Origin: Palsa-504 sp963789225
Lineage (GTDB): Bacteria > Actinomycetota > Actinomycetes > Streptosporangiales > Streptosporangiaceae
Length of the DNA: 64,000 nucleotides
Reading direction: 5' to 3'
NCBI GenBank assembly: GCA_963789225.1
Contig: CAWBKD010000046.1
Coordinates: 1,116,001 to 1,180,000 of the forward strand
Shown here: positions 16,530-24,474 of the stretch, piece after piece
How the letters are laid out: each line of letters begins with the position of its first letter
Numbering within the stretch: the first letter of the stretch is position 1
Program-made: the position numbers and the translations under genes
The notes under the pieces: model-generated
What the model was told of the DNA's origin: nothing
The model's database searches: none
The model's input: only the letters and a program-made list of their open reading frames with translations

Positions 16530-16914
16530 GTTTCTTTCTGCTTCTGCGGTTGTCTGCCGGTGAGTTCCGGCTGCATTGCCCCCTCCGGCTCCCGTAGGCG
16601 GCCCGTTCGACCGGTCGCCGGTCCGGCTGGGCGTCCCGTCAAGCGGGACATGGAACGTCGTGGTGATCCCGATGGGCTGTACCGTTACCGTTACATCCGT
16701 CAAGTGGTTCGCCGCGTCTTAGCCGAGCGCCGTTACGACTCAAGGCCATGCCGGTGCGCTGGCCTGGAACCCAGTGATCCGGGGCTACCCCGGAAAGAGG
16801 TCAGCGACAGTCGTAGGCACGTGCGGTGCGCCGGAGTCAGGCTCGGTGCACCGCTTGGTGCTGAGGTGCGTGCCGCGCCGGGTATATCTTTGGTAACAGG
16901 AGGTGAGGGACGCG
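16530..16914. other. Intergenic region after qcrB, before the PIN toxin pair
   Basis: No gene is convincing in these 385 bases. Hairpins seen are GTCCCG-TCAAG-CGGGAC (16633-16649) and CCGGGG-CTA-CCCCGG (16779-16793). Neither has a following T-run, though either could aid transcription stop. A strong AGGAGG at about 16889 belongs to the downstream antitoxin candidate. Confidence 0.4.
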
Positions 16915-17085
16915 ATGTCAGATCCGGACGTTCATGCGCCAGCCTCTCGCGGAGCTACCTTGGAGCGGAGCAGGGAAGATGTGCTCGACGCGGCACGGCC
17001 GCTTCCGCCGGACGAAGATGTGGTCATCGAGGAACTGAGCGATGAGGAGGATCGCCTGTTCCTGGCCGCGATCCTTGACTTGTGA
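16915..17085 (+). CDS. Small acidic partner of the PIN-domain toxin (putative antitoxin)
   Basis: This 56-residue, very acidic protein begins MSDPDVHAPASRGATLERSRE and ends EELSDEEDRLFLAAILDL. It has no ribbon-helix-helix or AbrB fold visible, unlike standard VapB. An acidic C-terminal tail and a hydrophobic end could wrap the toxin. AGGAGG lies 20 bases upstream of this ATG; a GTG at 16903 is too close to that site. Its stop overlaps the toxin start (GTGA). The antitoxin role is inferred from position, size and coupling. Confidence 0.55.
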   Translation: MSDPDVHAPASRGATLERSREDVLDAARPLPPDEDVVIEELSDEEDRLFLAAILDL

Positions 17086-17516
17086 GCAACAGCTTGCGAG
17101 AGCCGGTGATCGTTGACACCGGCGTGTTCGGTGCGCGCCTGACACCCCGGGGAAGAGCGCTTGCCTCGGCATATCGGCCCGTTTTGGAAGGCCGTCCTGC
17201 GATCATCTCGTTCATCACCGTGGCCGAGCTCCGGTACGGCGCCAAGCTGGCAGGCTGGGGGGCGGGCAGGCTTGCCCGACTGGACAGCGAACTGGCCCGG
17301 GTGGACACGGTGTGGCCCGGGCCCAATCTCACCGAAACCTATGCCACCGTGCGCACCTGGTGCGTCAAGACCGGGCACGGGCTAGGCGGGAAGGACCATG
17401 AGGCCGACCGCTGGGTAGCTGCTTCGGCGATCTGGCTGGATGTTCCCCTGGTCGCGCACGACGCCATCTTCGCGAACGTGCAGGATCTCACCCTGCTCAC
17501 GAAGCTCGACCTGTAG
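17082..17516 (+). CDS. PIN-domain RNase toxin, VapC-like
   Basis: This 144-residue protein has the PIN acidic residues: Asp in VIVDTGVFGA (residue 12), Glu in ITVAELRYGAKLAG (about 50), Asp in HEADRWVAASAIW (about 110) and Asp in LVAHDAIFANV (about 127). These bind Mg or Mn for RNA cleavage, usually of tRNA or rRNA. It overlaps the small acidic gene upstream by four bases, giving a type II toxin-antitoxin layout. It opens the accessory block that follows qcrB, a typical site for such a pair. Confidence 0.85.
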   Translation: MSNSLREPVIVDTGVFGARLTPRGRALASAYRPVLEGRPAIISFITVAELRYGAKLAGWGAGRLARLDSELARVDTVWPGPNLTETYATVRTWCVKTGHGLGGKDHEADRWVAASAIWLDVPLVAHDAIFANVQDLTLLTKLDL

Positions 17517-17587
17517 GTCAAGACCTGCATCGGCCTGCCGGTACGTACCGTAAGTGGTGGCGGCCGACGCGGCGGCGCGAGATGCAG

Positions 17588-17880
17588 TCACGGCTTGGTA
17601 ATCTGCTTGACGCGCGGTGGCGTCAGGGTGGCGGTGATGGGATCGGCGTCGTGGACGATCCCGGCATGTAGCTGGCCCAGTTCGTCGCGGTAGGCGTCGG
17701 CTTAACGTTCGGCGCGCTCAGCGCGGGCCCGCGGATCGGCACGCAGCTCGTCACGGTCACGAGCGGCGTCGGCGTAGAAGTCGGCCAGCATCTTCTCGGC
17801 ATCAGCGCGGACCCGGCTGGACGCACCATGGCTTGGCACGTCGCACCAATGACGCCGACCTGGGGCTGCAAGTCTTGGGC
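17588..17880 (-). pseudogene. Remnant of a coiled-coil protein
   Basis: One reverse frame reads HWCDVPSHGASSRVRADAE then KMLADFYADAARDRDELR and RARAERAER, stops at TAA (17704-17702), and resumes ADAYRDELGQLHAGIVHDAD to a TGA at 17588. The Ala/Arg/Glu heptads look like the end of a coiled-coil protein. There is no start, and an in-frame stop is present, so this is decayed. Parent family not identified. Confidence 0.45.
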
Positions 17881-18013
17881 CAGGTGGCGGGAATGCGCCA
17901 CGACGCCAGCTTCGCGGGAGGTGGGCGCGCGCCGCACTGCTGATGCCTATGCTGAGGTCAGAGGGCGAACGTAACTTCGATCTTGAGCCTACGAACCGGG
18001 TGCGCCTCTATAG

Positions 18014-18741
18014 CTCGTGTTTCCGAGTTTCGCGGTGAGTGAGCGATCCGTCTGGCGTGTGTGACGGCGCGGGTGGTTTGCCGGTAACGGCGTGATGCGG
18101 CAGCATCGGCGGTGCTTAAGTACACCGCCGATGACCGGGAGTGTCCGCCGATGCTGCCTGCTGAGAGCCTACCCATGCCGCGGGAGTGGCGTGAGCTGCT
18201 GGAAGAGCTGGCGCCGGTGTTCGCGCGCCGGTCGACGCACCGGCTGTTCATGGCGCTGGCGTGCGGGATGATCCTGGCTGACCGCTCCACGGTGACGGGG
18301 ATGGCCGCGGCGGCGGGGCTGGCGGGGCAGTGGCGGCGGGCGTGCTGGCTCTTCGCCGGCGCGGCCTGGGACCTTGACGCCATGGGCCATCGAGCCGTCC
18401 AACGCCGCCGGGAAGCAGTTCCTCGGCGTCGGCGACGCCTGCAACCGCACGCAGAAGGCCGTCGAGCGGACCGTCCCGTTCGGGTTCCTCGTCCAGACCC
18501 TGCTGATCACCTGGTACGCCCGCTCCGCCTGCGATCCCGCCGACGTCAGCCGGCGCCGCCAGCTGTGCCCGTGGTACACCGCCAAGACCACGCCGTCGAC
18601 CGGCGACATGCTCGCCCGGCTGCGCCGCGAGCTTCTCGCGGCCCGATTTTCGGTCACCCGCCCAGGTCAGGACCACCCCGGTCAAAGAGATGACTACACA
18701 TTGACCTGCGGCACCGCCGCCGCTTAACTCGGAAACACGAG
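18014..18741 (+). mobile_element. Internally deleted insertion sequence with intact ends
   Basis: The 16-bp CTCGTGTTTCCGAGTT (18014-18029) recurs inverted as AACTCGGAAACACGAG (18726-18741). Outside both ends lies the same 7-mer TCTATAG (18007-18013 and 18742-18748), which looks like a target duplication. Inside are the N- and C-terminal parts of one transposase with the middle removed. At 728 bp it is about half the length expected for a full copy. It cannot transpose alone but could be mobilised by a full-length relative. Confidence 0.8.
18151..18727 (+). pseudogene. Transposase with catalytic core deleted (DDE, IS701-like)
   Basis: The N-terminal part (MLPAESLPMPREWRELLEEL, then RSTHRLFMALACGMILADR) is intact to about 18383. 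It then joins, in a different frame, to PIEPSNAAGKQFLGVGDACN, FGFLVQTLLITWYARSACDP and the C-terminus ending TCGTAAA at 18727. Both ends resemble a family of actinobacterial DDE transposases that I associate with IS701, from memory of such proteins. The stretch holding the catalytic Asp residues is missing, so the gene is dead. Confidence 0.7.
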
Positions 18742-18830
18742 TCTATAGGGGACTTGATCAAATCCCTATGATCCCCCGGATCCTCCCGCAAGCCCGAATC
18801 CTCCCACAAAAATCCCGGACACTCCGTTCC

Positions 18831-19322
18831 CTAATCGGAGATGGGCGTGGGCGGCCGCGGGATCTGGGCGGCGGTGGCCGCTAGGGCGCTGTCGGTTTCG
18901 ATGACCGCTCTCAGGACGAGGTCGGCCGTGGCGAGGTGGGCGGGGTCGACCCGTTGGCGGAACTCGAAGTTGAGGGTGTGGATCACCTCGATGACGGCCC
19001 GCGCGTAGGCGGCGCCGGACGGGGTGAGGATGACGTTGAGGACCCGGGAGTCCTGTGCGTCGCGTTCGGTCCGGACGAAGCCCCGCTGCTCGAGACCGTC
19101 GATTACCTTGCGGGCGGCCTGCCTGGTCACGCCGAGATGGGTGCCGAGCCTCCCCACCGAGACCGGCCCGCGGTAGAGCATTCGCAGCGCACCGGCGTCA
19201 CTGCGGCGGTAGTCGGCGTAGCCGAGCCGGCCGAGCCGGTCCGCCATCTGCCGCACCCAGCTCAGGCGGGCCAGCGCGAGCAGGTCGCCGAACAGGTACG
19301 GAGGGCTTGACGTCTGTGCCAC
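18831..19322 (-). CDS. MarR-family transcriptional regulator
   Basis: This 163-residue winged-helix regulator contains GPVSVGRLGTHLGVTRQAARKV (helix-turn-helix, about residues 48-69), the wing ERDAQDSRVLNVILTPSG, and flanking dimerisation helices. A perfect inverted repeat (19339-19361) lies just upstream, so starts before it are unlikely. GTG at 19322 is the best in-frame choice, with no clear ribosome site. It is divergent from a DUF998 membrane protein that it probably controls together with itself. The ligand is unknown. Confidence 0.85.
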   Translation of the reverse strand: MAQTSSPPYLFGDLLALARLSWVRQMADRLGRLGYADYRRSDAGALRMLYRGPVSVGRLGTHLGVTRQAARKVIDGLEQRGFVRTERDAQDSRVLNVILTPSGAAYARAVIEVIHTLNFEFRQRVDPAHLATADLVLRAVIETDSALAATAAQIPRPPTPISD

Positions 19323-19338
19323 AACACACCATGCTAGC

Positions 19339-19361
19339 GATATGCAAATAGGTTGCATATC
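19339..19361. promoter_or_regulatory. Perfect palindrome, probable MarR operator
   Basis: GATATGCAA-ATAGG-TTGCATATC has 9-bp arms and a 5-base centre, and lies between the divergent MarR gene (from 19322) and the DUF998 gene (from 19443). Size, symmetry and AT-rich content fit a MarR dimer site. It is strikingly AT-rich for this DNA. Confidence 0.75.
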
Positions 19362-19442
19362 TCTTGGAGCCTGGGGATCTGAAGAGGGCTGCAGCCTGCG
19401 CACGGTGCGGCCGTTCCGGTCGGTTGGCCCGCGGGAGGGGAG

Positions 19443-20045
19443 GTGACGGCCGCCGCCGGGGTGATCGCCCTGCTGGCCTTGGCGGTGACCGTCGCCAGTC
19501 TCGGCTGGCTACACGTGGAGCCGACCGGGCTCTCGCCTGTGCGCAACGCCGTCAGCCAGTACGGCATCACGCCGTTCCGGGTCGGCTACCGGGTGGCCAC
19601 GATCGCGTTCGGGGCGGCGGGGATCGCGCTGGCGTTCGGCATCAGCGCGGCCCTCGGCGGCCAGGGGCGGGCGGTGGTGATCCTGCTCGTCATCTTCGCC
19701 GTGGCCCGGGCCGCGATCAGCTGGTTCCCGATGGACGCGCCCGGCGCCGAGCGGACATCCACCGGTCAGACCCACGGGCTGCTGGCCATCGCCGCCTTCG
19801 GCGCCGCGACGCTGGCCGCCTTCAGGCTCGCGGACGTGCTGTCTCACGCCGGTCGGTGGCATGCGCTGGCTCCGGTCTCGGTCGGGCTGGGCTGCGCCAT
19901 GGCGGTCTGCCTGCTCGGGCTGCCCTTGTCTCGCGGGCTTCCGGAGGTCCGGGCGCGATTCGGGGCGATCGAGCGCGGCTTCTACCTGTCGGCGATCGGC
20001 TGGTTCGCGCTGTTCGCGGTCGCCTGCGCCGCCGGCCTTCACTGA
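19443..20045 (+). CDS. DUF998 membrane protein
   Basis: This 200-residue protein has six hydrophobic segments (VIALLALAVTVASLGWL, then VGYRVATIAFGAAGIAL, VVILLVIFAVARAAISW, GLLAIAAFGAATLAAFRLA, VGLGCAMAVCLLGLPLS and FYLSAIGWFALFAVACAAG) and the conserved loops SQYG and WFPMD typical of DUF998. Function in this family is unknown. The GTG follows GGGAGGGGAG. It is divergent from the MarR gene across the palindrome at 19339, so probably repressed by it. Confidence 0.8.
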   Translation: MTAAAGVIALLALAVTVASLGWLHVEPTGLSPVRNAVSQYGITPFRVGYRVATIAFGAAGIALAFGISAALGGQGRAVVILLVIFAVARAAISWFPMDAPGAERTSTGQTHGLLAIAAFGAATLAAFRLADVLSHAGRWHALAPVSVGLGCAMAVCLLGLPLSRGLPEVRARFGAIERGFYLSAIGWFALFAVACAAGLH

Positions 20046-20134
20046 TCCGGAACCTGTTGCTGCCCTCCGGGGCAACGCGGGATCGCCCGCGGAAAAATAG
20101 GGTCTGACTCCGGCCGACGTAGGCGGATACTGGC

Positions 20135-21091
20135 GTGGTGATCGCCGAGCAGGTGAGGCGGGAAGAGGTCGTCGCCTTCCTTGACGGTCAGCCGGGCAAC
20201 CCACAGGACCTGGAAGCGCTGACCGGCGGGGCGTGGTCATCGGCGTGGGCCTACCGGGCGGGCGGCGAAGAGCTCGTCGTCCGCTTCGGGCGGGACGTGT
20301 CCTGGTACGAGGCCGACCGGATGGCGATGGCGTTCGGCGGCCCGGACCTGCCCGTGCCGGAAGTCAGGGACGTGGGTACCACCCCCTCCGGGCGGGCCTA
20401 CGCCATCTCGGTGCGTCACCACGGGCGGTTCCTCGAGGACACCCCGGTGGAACAGGCCGGTGCCATCGCCCCCACCCTGACCCGCCTGCTCGTCGCCCTG
20501 TACCGCGTGCCGGCGGGCCCGGATGCCCCGGTCGTCTGGCACCAGGCGTACGCGTCGGCCGGGAGCTGGCGGGAGTTCCTCCTGGACGGGCTGGTCGACG
20601 ACCCCGGGAAGCTGGTGCACGGATGGAGCGCCGCCCTGGCTGGCGACCGGGAGCTGGCCGCCCTATCGGCGGCGGCCACGGAGCGGGTGCGGAAGCTGGG
20701 GGACGCCTGCCCGGAGCGCCGGGACCTGGTACACGGCGATCTCCTGCACGGCAACGTGCTGGTGAGTCCGGACGCCCGCCGGGTCGAGGCGGTGCTCTCC
20801 TGGAAGTGTTCGGTGCGCGGCGACTTCCTCTACGATGCCGCCTGGTGCAGCTTCTGGTCGTCGTTCCATCCGGGGATCGCCGCCGCCGATCCGCTGTCCG
20901 GGTTGCTCCGGGACCCGAGCGTGCGGGCCGAGCCCGGCGCCCTGCTTGACGCCGCGGCCCGCCACCACTGCTACGAGCTGCACATCGGTTTCATCCATCT
21001 GGGGTGGAACGTGTGGATCGGGGACCAGGCCAATCTCGCCGCTACCGCCCGGCGTCTCGCCGAGGTCCTGGAGCGCGGCCCCTGCCTGTAA
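20135..21091 (+). CDS. Aminoglycoside-phosphotransferase-like kinase with an altered metal site
   Basis: This 318-residue protein has the APH/choline-kinase fold: LTGGAWSSAWAYRAGGEELVVRFG (ATP loop and Lys/Arg strand), and LVHGDLLHGNVLV with the catalytic Asp and downstream Asn. The next conserved motif, normally IDW or IDFE carrying the second magnesium Asp, reads VLSWKCSVRGDFLYDAAW, so Ser replaces Asp. The substrate may be a small alcohol or the enzyme may be weak; resistance should not be assumed. Start GTG at 20135 has only a weak ribosome site. Confidence 0.75.
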   Translation: MVIAEQVRREEVVAFLDGQPGNPQDLEALTGGAWSSAWAYRAGGEELVVRFGRDVSWYEADRMAMAFGGPDLPVPEVRDVGTTPSGRAYAISVRHHGRFLEDTPVEQAGAIAPTLTRLLVALYRVPAGPDAPVVWHQAYASAGSWREFLLDGLVDDPGKLVHGWSAALAGDRELAALSAAATERVRKLGDACPERRDLVHGDLLHGNVLVSPDARRVEAVLSWKCSVRGDFLYDAAWCSFWSSFHPGIAAADPLSGLLRDPSVRAEPGALLDAAARHHCYELHIGFIHLGWNVWIGDQANLAATARRLAEVLERGPCL

Positions 21092-21207
21092 CGCTCGTCA
21101 TGGACACTCCGTCGAGGGCGAGGAGGACGGGGACGGCGACGAGGAACGCAGGATGAATACTGCCCAAACCCAGGGCTTACCAACCGGCCCGAGCGTGGGC
21201 TAGGCGC

Positions 21208-22074
21208 CTACGCCGGATGATCGGCGCGGCGGTATAGCTCGGTCAGCAGGGCGATGGCCGCGTGCGTGGACGGGTGGGGATCGTGGCGCCGCCAGATCAT
21301 CTGCACATCGATGGGTGGGGCGTCTCGCAGCGGCCGGAAGACGACACCGTCGCGCCGGTACTGGGCGGTGGTGCCTTCGGCGGTGATTCCGATGCCTCCC
21401 CCGGCCGCGACGACCGCGAGCCAGTCATCGATGTCGCGTGTTTGGTGGAAGTTCGGCTGCGCGGCGGCCGGCCACAGGTCCGGGGTGGTGGTGCCGGTGC
21501 GCCGGTCGATCAGGACGGTGCGCTGCGCTACCTCATCCAATTTGACGGAACGCCGTCTGGCCCAGGGGTCATCGGCCGCGAGCGCGCAGTAGCGCCGCTC
21601 GCGGCCCACGATCGCGCTGGCGAACCGGTGGCCGTCGACGGCGGTGCGCAGGACCGCGAGGTCGCACAGGCCCTCGGCCAGGCCGCCGGTGGGCGAGTTG
21701 GTCCGGACCAGGTGCAACTCGACGTCCGGGTACCGGGCCGCCCAGCGGAGCTGGAACTCACGGGTGTGCCGGCCCATGGCCGACCACGCGTGGCCGATGC
21801 GGAGCCTGGTGTGGCCGGTGGTCGCCTCGGCGACCAGGTTGTCCGCCGCGGCGAGGACCTGCCTGGCCTGCGCCAGGGCGTGCACGCCGGCCGTGGTCGG
21901 GGTGATGCTCCGGCTGGTGCGGTGGAGTAGCCGGACGCCGAGAACCTGCTCCAGCGCCATGAGGTTCCGTGACACCGCGGCCTGCGAGATGCCGAGTTCG
22001 ATGGCGGCGTCGGTAAAGGTTCCCGAGTCCACGATGGCGACCAGGCAGCGCAGGTGCCTCAGTTCGAGATCCAT
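21208..22074 (-). CDS. LysR-family transcriptional regulator
   Basis: This 288-residue protein begins MDLELRHLRCLVAIVDSGTF, followed by the helix-turn-helix AAIELGISQAAVSRNLMALEQ and LLHRTSRSITPTTAG. The periplasmic-binding-like effector domain spans about 90-285 (RLRIGHAWSAMGRHTREF, LAVVAAGGGIGITAEG). ATG at 22074 matches the family N-terminus; a longer frame to 22107 does not. It is divergent from a drug/metabolite transporter gene with a likely binding site between, so it probably activates that gene in response to a metabolite. Confidence 0.88.
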   Translation of the reverse strand: MDLELRHLRCLVAIVDSGTFTDAAIELGISQAAVSRNLMALEQVLGVRLLHRTSRSITPTTAGVHALAQARQVLAAADNLVAEATTGHTRLRIGHAWSAMGRHTREFQLRWAARYPDVELHLVRTNSPTGGLAEGLCDLAVLRTAVDGHRFASAIVGRERRYCALAADDPWARRRSVKLDEVAQRTVLIDRRTGTTTPDLWPAAAQPNFHQTRDIDDWLAVVAAGGGIGITAEGTTAQYRRDGVVFRPLRDAPPIDVQMIWRRHDPHPSTHAAIALLTELYRRADHPA

Positions 22075-22102
22075 GACTAAAGCGTATAGCTGTCTCGATT
22101 CA

Positions 22103-22119
22103 TGCATTTTGCGTATGCA
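22103..22119. promoter_or_regulatory. LysR-type box between divergent genes
   Basis: TGCAT-TTTGCGT-ATGCA is an interrupted palindrome with the T-N11-A core usual for LysR binding, lying 29 bases before the LysR start and 24 before the transporter start. Confidence 0.5.
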
Positions 22120-22142
22120 CCAATCGGGTCCATGCTCCTGTC

Positions 22143-23228
22143 ATGGCGACCTCGACCACCTCGATCCACGAGCAGAACCTCGCCGCCGACCGGCTCACCG
22201 GCATCGCCCTGATGACGGGTAGCGCGGCGTCGGTCCAGCTTGGCGCGGCGACCGCCGCGCTGGCCTTCCCGGTCCTCGGGCCCGCCGGGGTGGTCGCGGT
22301 CCGCCAGTGGGTGGCCGGGATCGTCCTGCTCAGTGCCGTGCGCCCGAAGTTCGGCTCGTTCACCCGCCAGCAGTGGCGACTGATCCTTACGCTGGCGCTG
22401 ATCTTCGCCATCATGAACCTGTCGCTTTATGCGGCCATCGACCGCATCGGGCTGGGCCTGGCGGTAACCCTGGAGTTTCTCGGGCCGCTGTCGGTGGCGC
22501 TGCTGGCCTCCCGCCGCGTCATCGACCTCGGGTGTGCGCTGATCGCCGGGGCCGCCGCCGTCGTTCTGGCCAGGCCCCAGCCGAGTACCGACTACGCCGG
22601 GATCTTCCTGGCCTTGCTGGCGGCCGCCTGCTGGGCCGCGTACATCCTGGTGAACCGCGTGGTAGGCGCCCGGGTACCCGGCGCCCAGGGACCAGCGGCC
22701 GCCGCCGGGCTGTCAGCCCTGGTCTACGTTCCTGTCGGCATCTGGACCCTGATCAGCCATCCCGTGACGCTAACCGCGCTGGGCCGCGCCGCTACGGCCG
22801 GGATCTTGTGCTCGGCGGTCCCGATGGTCGCCGACATGCAGGCGCTGCGGCGGGTCCCGGCCAGGTTCTTCGGCGTCTTCATGAGCGTCAACCCCGTGTT
22901 TGCGGCGCTGACCGGGCTGGTCGTCCTAGGCCAGTCGCTGGCGCTGGCCGACTGGCTGTGCGTGGCCGCCATCGTGGCCGCCAACGCGGTCAGCGTGAGT
23001 GCGGGCGGGCGCGTGGCCCTAGGCGGTGGCGCGCTCGCGCCGGGCGGCAGGCAGGGCGGCGAGGGTCAGCAGGCCGGTAAGGGCGAACGCGACCGGGTAG
23101 CCGGTGTGCCCGACGAACAGGCCGAAGACCACGGGACCTGCCCCGAACCCGGCGTCGTAGGCCAGGTTCCACAGCGTGCTGGCGGTGCCGCCCTTCATCG
23201 GGGATCGACGGCCTGGGGTGATGGGTGA
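22143..23228 (+). CDS. EamA/RhtA-type transporter, reading past its natural end
   Basis: The first 295 residues or so form a ten-helix drug/metabolite transporter with two EamA halves (VLGPAGVVAVRQWVAGIVLL, TLEFLGPLSVALLASRR, FLALLAAACWAAYILVNRV, LALADWLCVAAIVAANAVSV), which probably exports an amino acid. After about 23020 the frame lacks its expected stop and continues 66 more residues of Gly/Glu-rich sequence to TGA at 23228. That stretch is the antisense of a decayed transporter end. The native stop was likely lost when this debris was joined. It is divergent from LysR. Confidence 0.82.
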   Translation: MATSTTSIHEQNLAADRLTGIALMTGSAASVQLGAATAALAFPVLGPAGVVAVRQWVAGIVLLSAVRPKFGSFTRQQWRLILTLALIFAIMNLSLYAAIDRIGLGLAVTLEFLGPLSVALLASRRVIDLGCALIAGAAAVVLARPQPSTDYAGIFLALLAAACWAAYILVNRVVGARVPGAQGPAAAAGLSALVYVPVGIWTLISHPVTLTALGRAATAGILCSAVPMVADMQALRRVPARFFGVFMSVNPVFAALTGLVVLGQSLALADWLCVAAIVAANAVSVSAGGRVALGGGALAPGGRQGGEGQQAGKGERDRVAGVPDEQAEDHGTCPEPGVVGQVPQRAGGAALHRGSTAWGDG

Positions 23229-23340
23229 GCACCAACACCGGGTGTGGAAGGGCGGCTCATCGCCCCACCAGCCCTTCCACTCCTCGTCGGTCCACGGGCC
23301 GCCTTTGGCACGCGTGAACCGGAGGGCGCTGTGTGTGCCT
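23019..23340 (-). pseudogene. Two joined gene fragments: RibD/DHFR-like end and MFS end
   Basis: On the reverse strand, about 23340-23215 reads FTRAKGGPWTDEEWKGWWGD then EPPFHT and, after a one-base loss, VLVLTHHPRPSI, characteristic of RibD C-terminal/dihydrofolate reductase-like proteins. It then runs into GGTASTLWNLAYDAGFGAG and PVVFGLFVGHTGYPVAFALT, the final helices of a major facilitator transporter, ending at 23019. Neither part has a start or a complete domain. This is recombined debris overlapping the end of the EamA frame. Confidence 0.65.
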
Positions 23341-23489
23341 GCCTCCGGGGAAGCTATCGCAAGGTTGGACGGCCGGGGGTGGGTGAACTCATCGGCGCGT
23401 TGGCTGGGCGAACGGCTGGTATCTCGCGGCCTGCCGGGGGTGGCCAGCGGACTCCCCCGGTGTGACTGGGCAGGCGGGGTGAGTGAACA

Positions 23490-23861
23490 ATGAAAGGTGT
23501 GGCCAAGCTGCTGATTGACCAGCGCAGGGTCACGGTCTGTCTGTCGGCCATGGAGAAACTCGAGGCGCTCCATCGCAATGTCACGGTCCCGCGGACCGCG
23601 GTGATCGCCGCGCGGGAAGTACCGGACGGGCTGGCGGAACTGCGCGGGACGATTGCCGGCATCGGCTGGCGCGGGGTGGGGGTCGGGACCGGCTTGCCGG
23701 GCGTGATGATGGTCGGCACCATCCGGGACGGTTACGGGCTGACCTTCGCGGTCTGCCGCGGGCACGGCCCCGCGGTCGTCCTGGACCTAGCCGGCCATAC
23801 GTACAACCGGATCGTGATGACGGTCGCGGATCCCGGTGAGATAGTCAGGCGTCTTCCCTGA
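23490..23861 (+). CDS. Small beta-rich protein, bacterial PH-like
   Basis: This 123-residue protein has strands matching a small actinobacterial family with a PH-like pattern: KLLIDQRRVTVCLSAMEKLE, the helix VTVPRTAVIAAREVPDGLAEL, then GVGTGLPGVMMVGTIRDG and YNRIVMTVADPGEIVRRLP. It has no signal peptide or membrane helix. The resemblance is by remembered pattern, not by a search. ATG at 23490 has GGGGTGAGTG upstream. The role is unknown. Confidence 0.6.
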   Translation: MKGVAKLLIDQRRVTVCLSAMEKLEALHRNVTVPRTAVIAAREVPDGLAELRGTIAGIGWRGVGVGTGLPGVMMVGTIRDGYGLTFAVCRGHGPAVVLDLAGHTYNRIVMTVADPGEIVRRLP

Positions 23862-23926
23862 GTGGGCCGGCGTGACTGAGCAGGTCGATCTGTGGGCCGC
23901 GCTCGGTGAGTACGGCCGGGGCGGCA

Positions 23927-24310
23927 TCAGTCCCAGCGGTGCGCATTGTCGTCGTTGAGCTCGCCGGCGGGTTCCGGGACGACGCAGAACAGCAGTCCGG
24001 CGGGATCTCGCATGATCCACCAGGCGTGCACGAACTCCACTCGCTCGGCACCAAGCGCTTCCAGCCGGGCAACTTCGGCATCGAGGTCATCGGTGTGGAT
24101 GTCTAGGTGCACCCGGGCCGGGCCGTCGCCCAGCCGCTGGATAAGGAGCCCGAATTCCTGGCCGTGGAGCTCAACGCCGTGATACTCGGGGAAATGCTCG
24201 CCCTGCTTCAGCCCCTGACCGAGTGCTGCGCTCCAGAACGCCACCTCGCCGTCGTGCTCGGCGAGCGGGACATCAATCACGATCATGTTCAGCCTGCTGT
24301 AGTGAACCAT
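23927..24310 (-). CDS. VOC-family (glyoxalase/bleomycin-resistance fold) protein
   Basis: This 127-residue single VOC domain starts MVHYSRLNMIVIDVPLAEHD and continues with FWSAALGQGL, VHLDIHTDDLDAEVARLEALG and WWIMRDPAGLLFCVVPEP. These cover the paired beta-alpha-beta-beta-beta units with metal-site His (HLDIHTDD) and Glu (VVPEP). Members include dioxygenases, isomerases and antibiotic-binding proteins, so the substrate is open. It stands alone in the accessory block. Confidence 0.82.
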   Translation of the reverse strand: MVHYSRLNMIVIDVPLAEHDGEVAFWSAALGQGLKQGEHFPEYHGVELHGQEFGLLIQRLGDGPARVHLDIHTDDLDAEVARLEALGAERVEFVHAWWIMRDPAGLLFCVVPEPAGELNDDNAHRWD

Positions 24311-24474
24311 GGCGTCAACCTACGCGGTCTGGCCACCACCGCTGGCGGCCACGTCTGGGTACCGTGTCCAGGCTAGGCTCTGCGGGTTGGACGTCCCGAC
24401 CACCTTCGATGGTTGCCGTGAACTGATAGTCAATTAGCTGGACTGTCAAGCTTCTGGACGGTACGGTGCTGGGC

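Noticed and set aside
16690..16830. Possible tRNA or small RNA near the hairpins after qcrB
   Set aside because: No T-loop GGTTCGAATCC-like segment or cloverleaf can be built, and hairpins lack T-runs.
16560..17045. 161-codon forward frame overlapping the antitoxin start
   Set aside because: Arg/Pro-rich composition, no ribosome site, and it overlaps the better-supported toxin pair in another frame.
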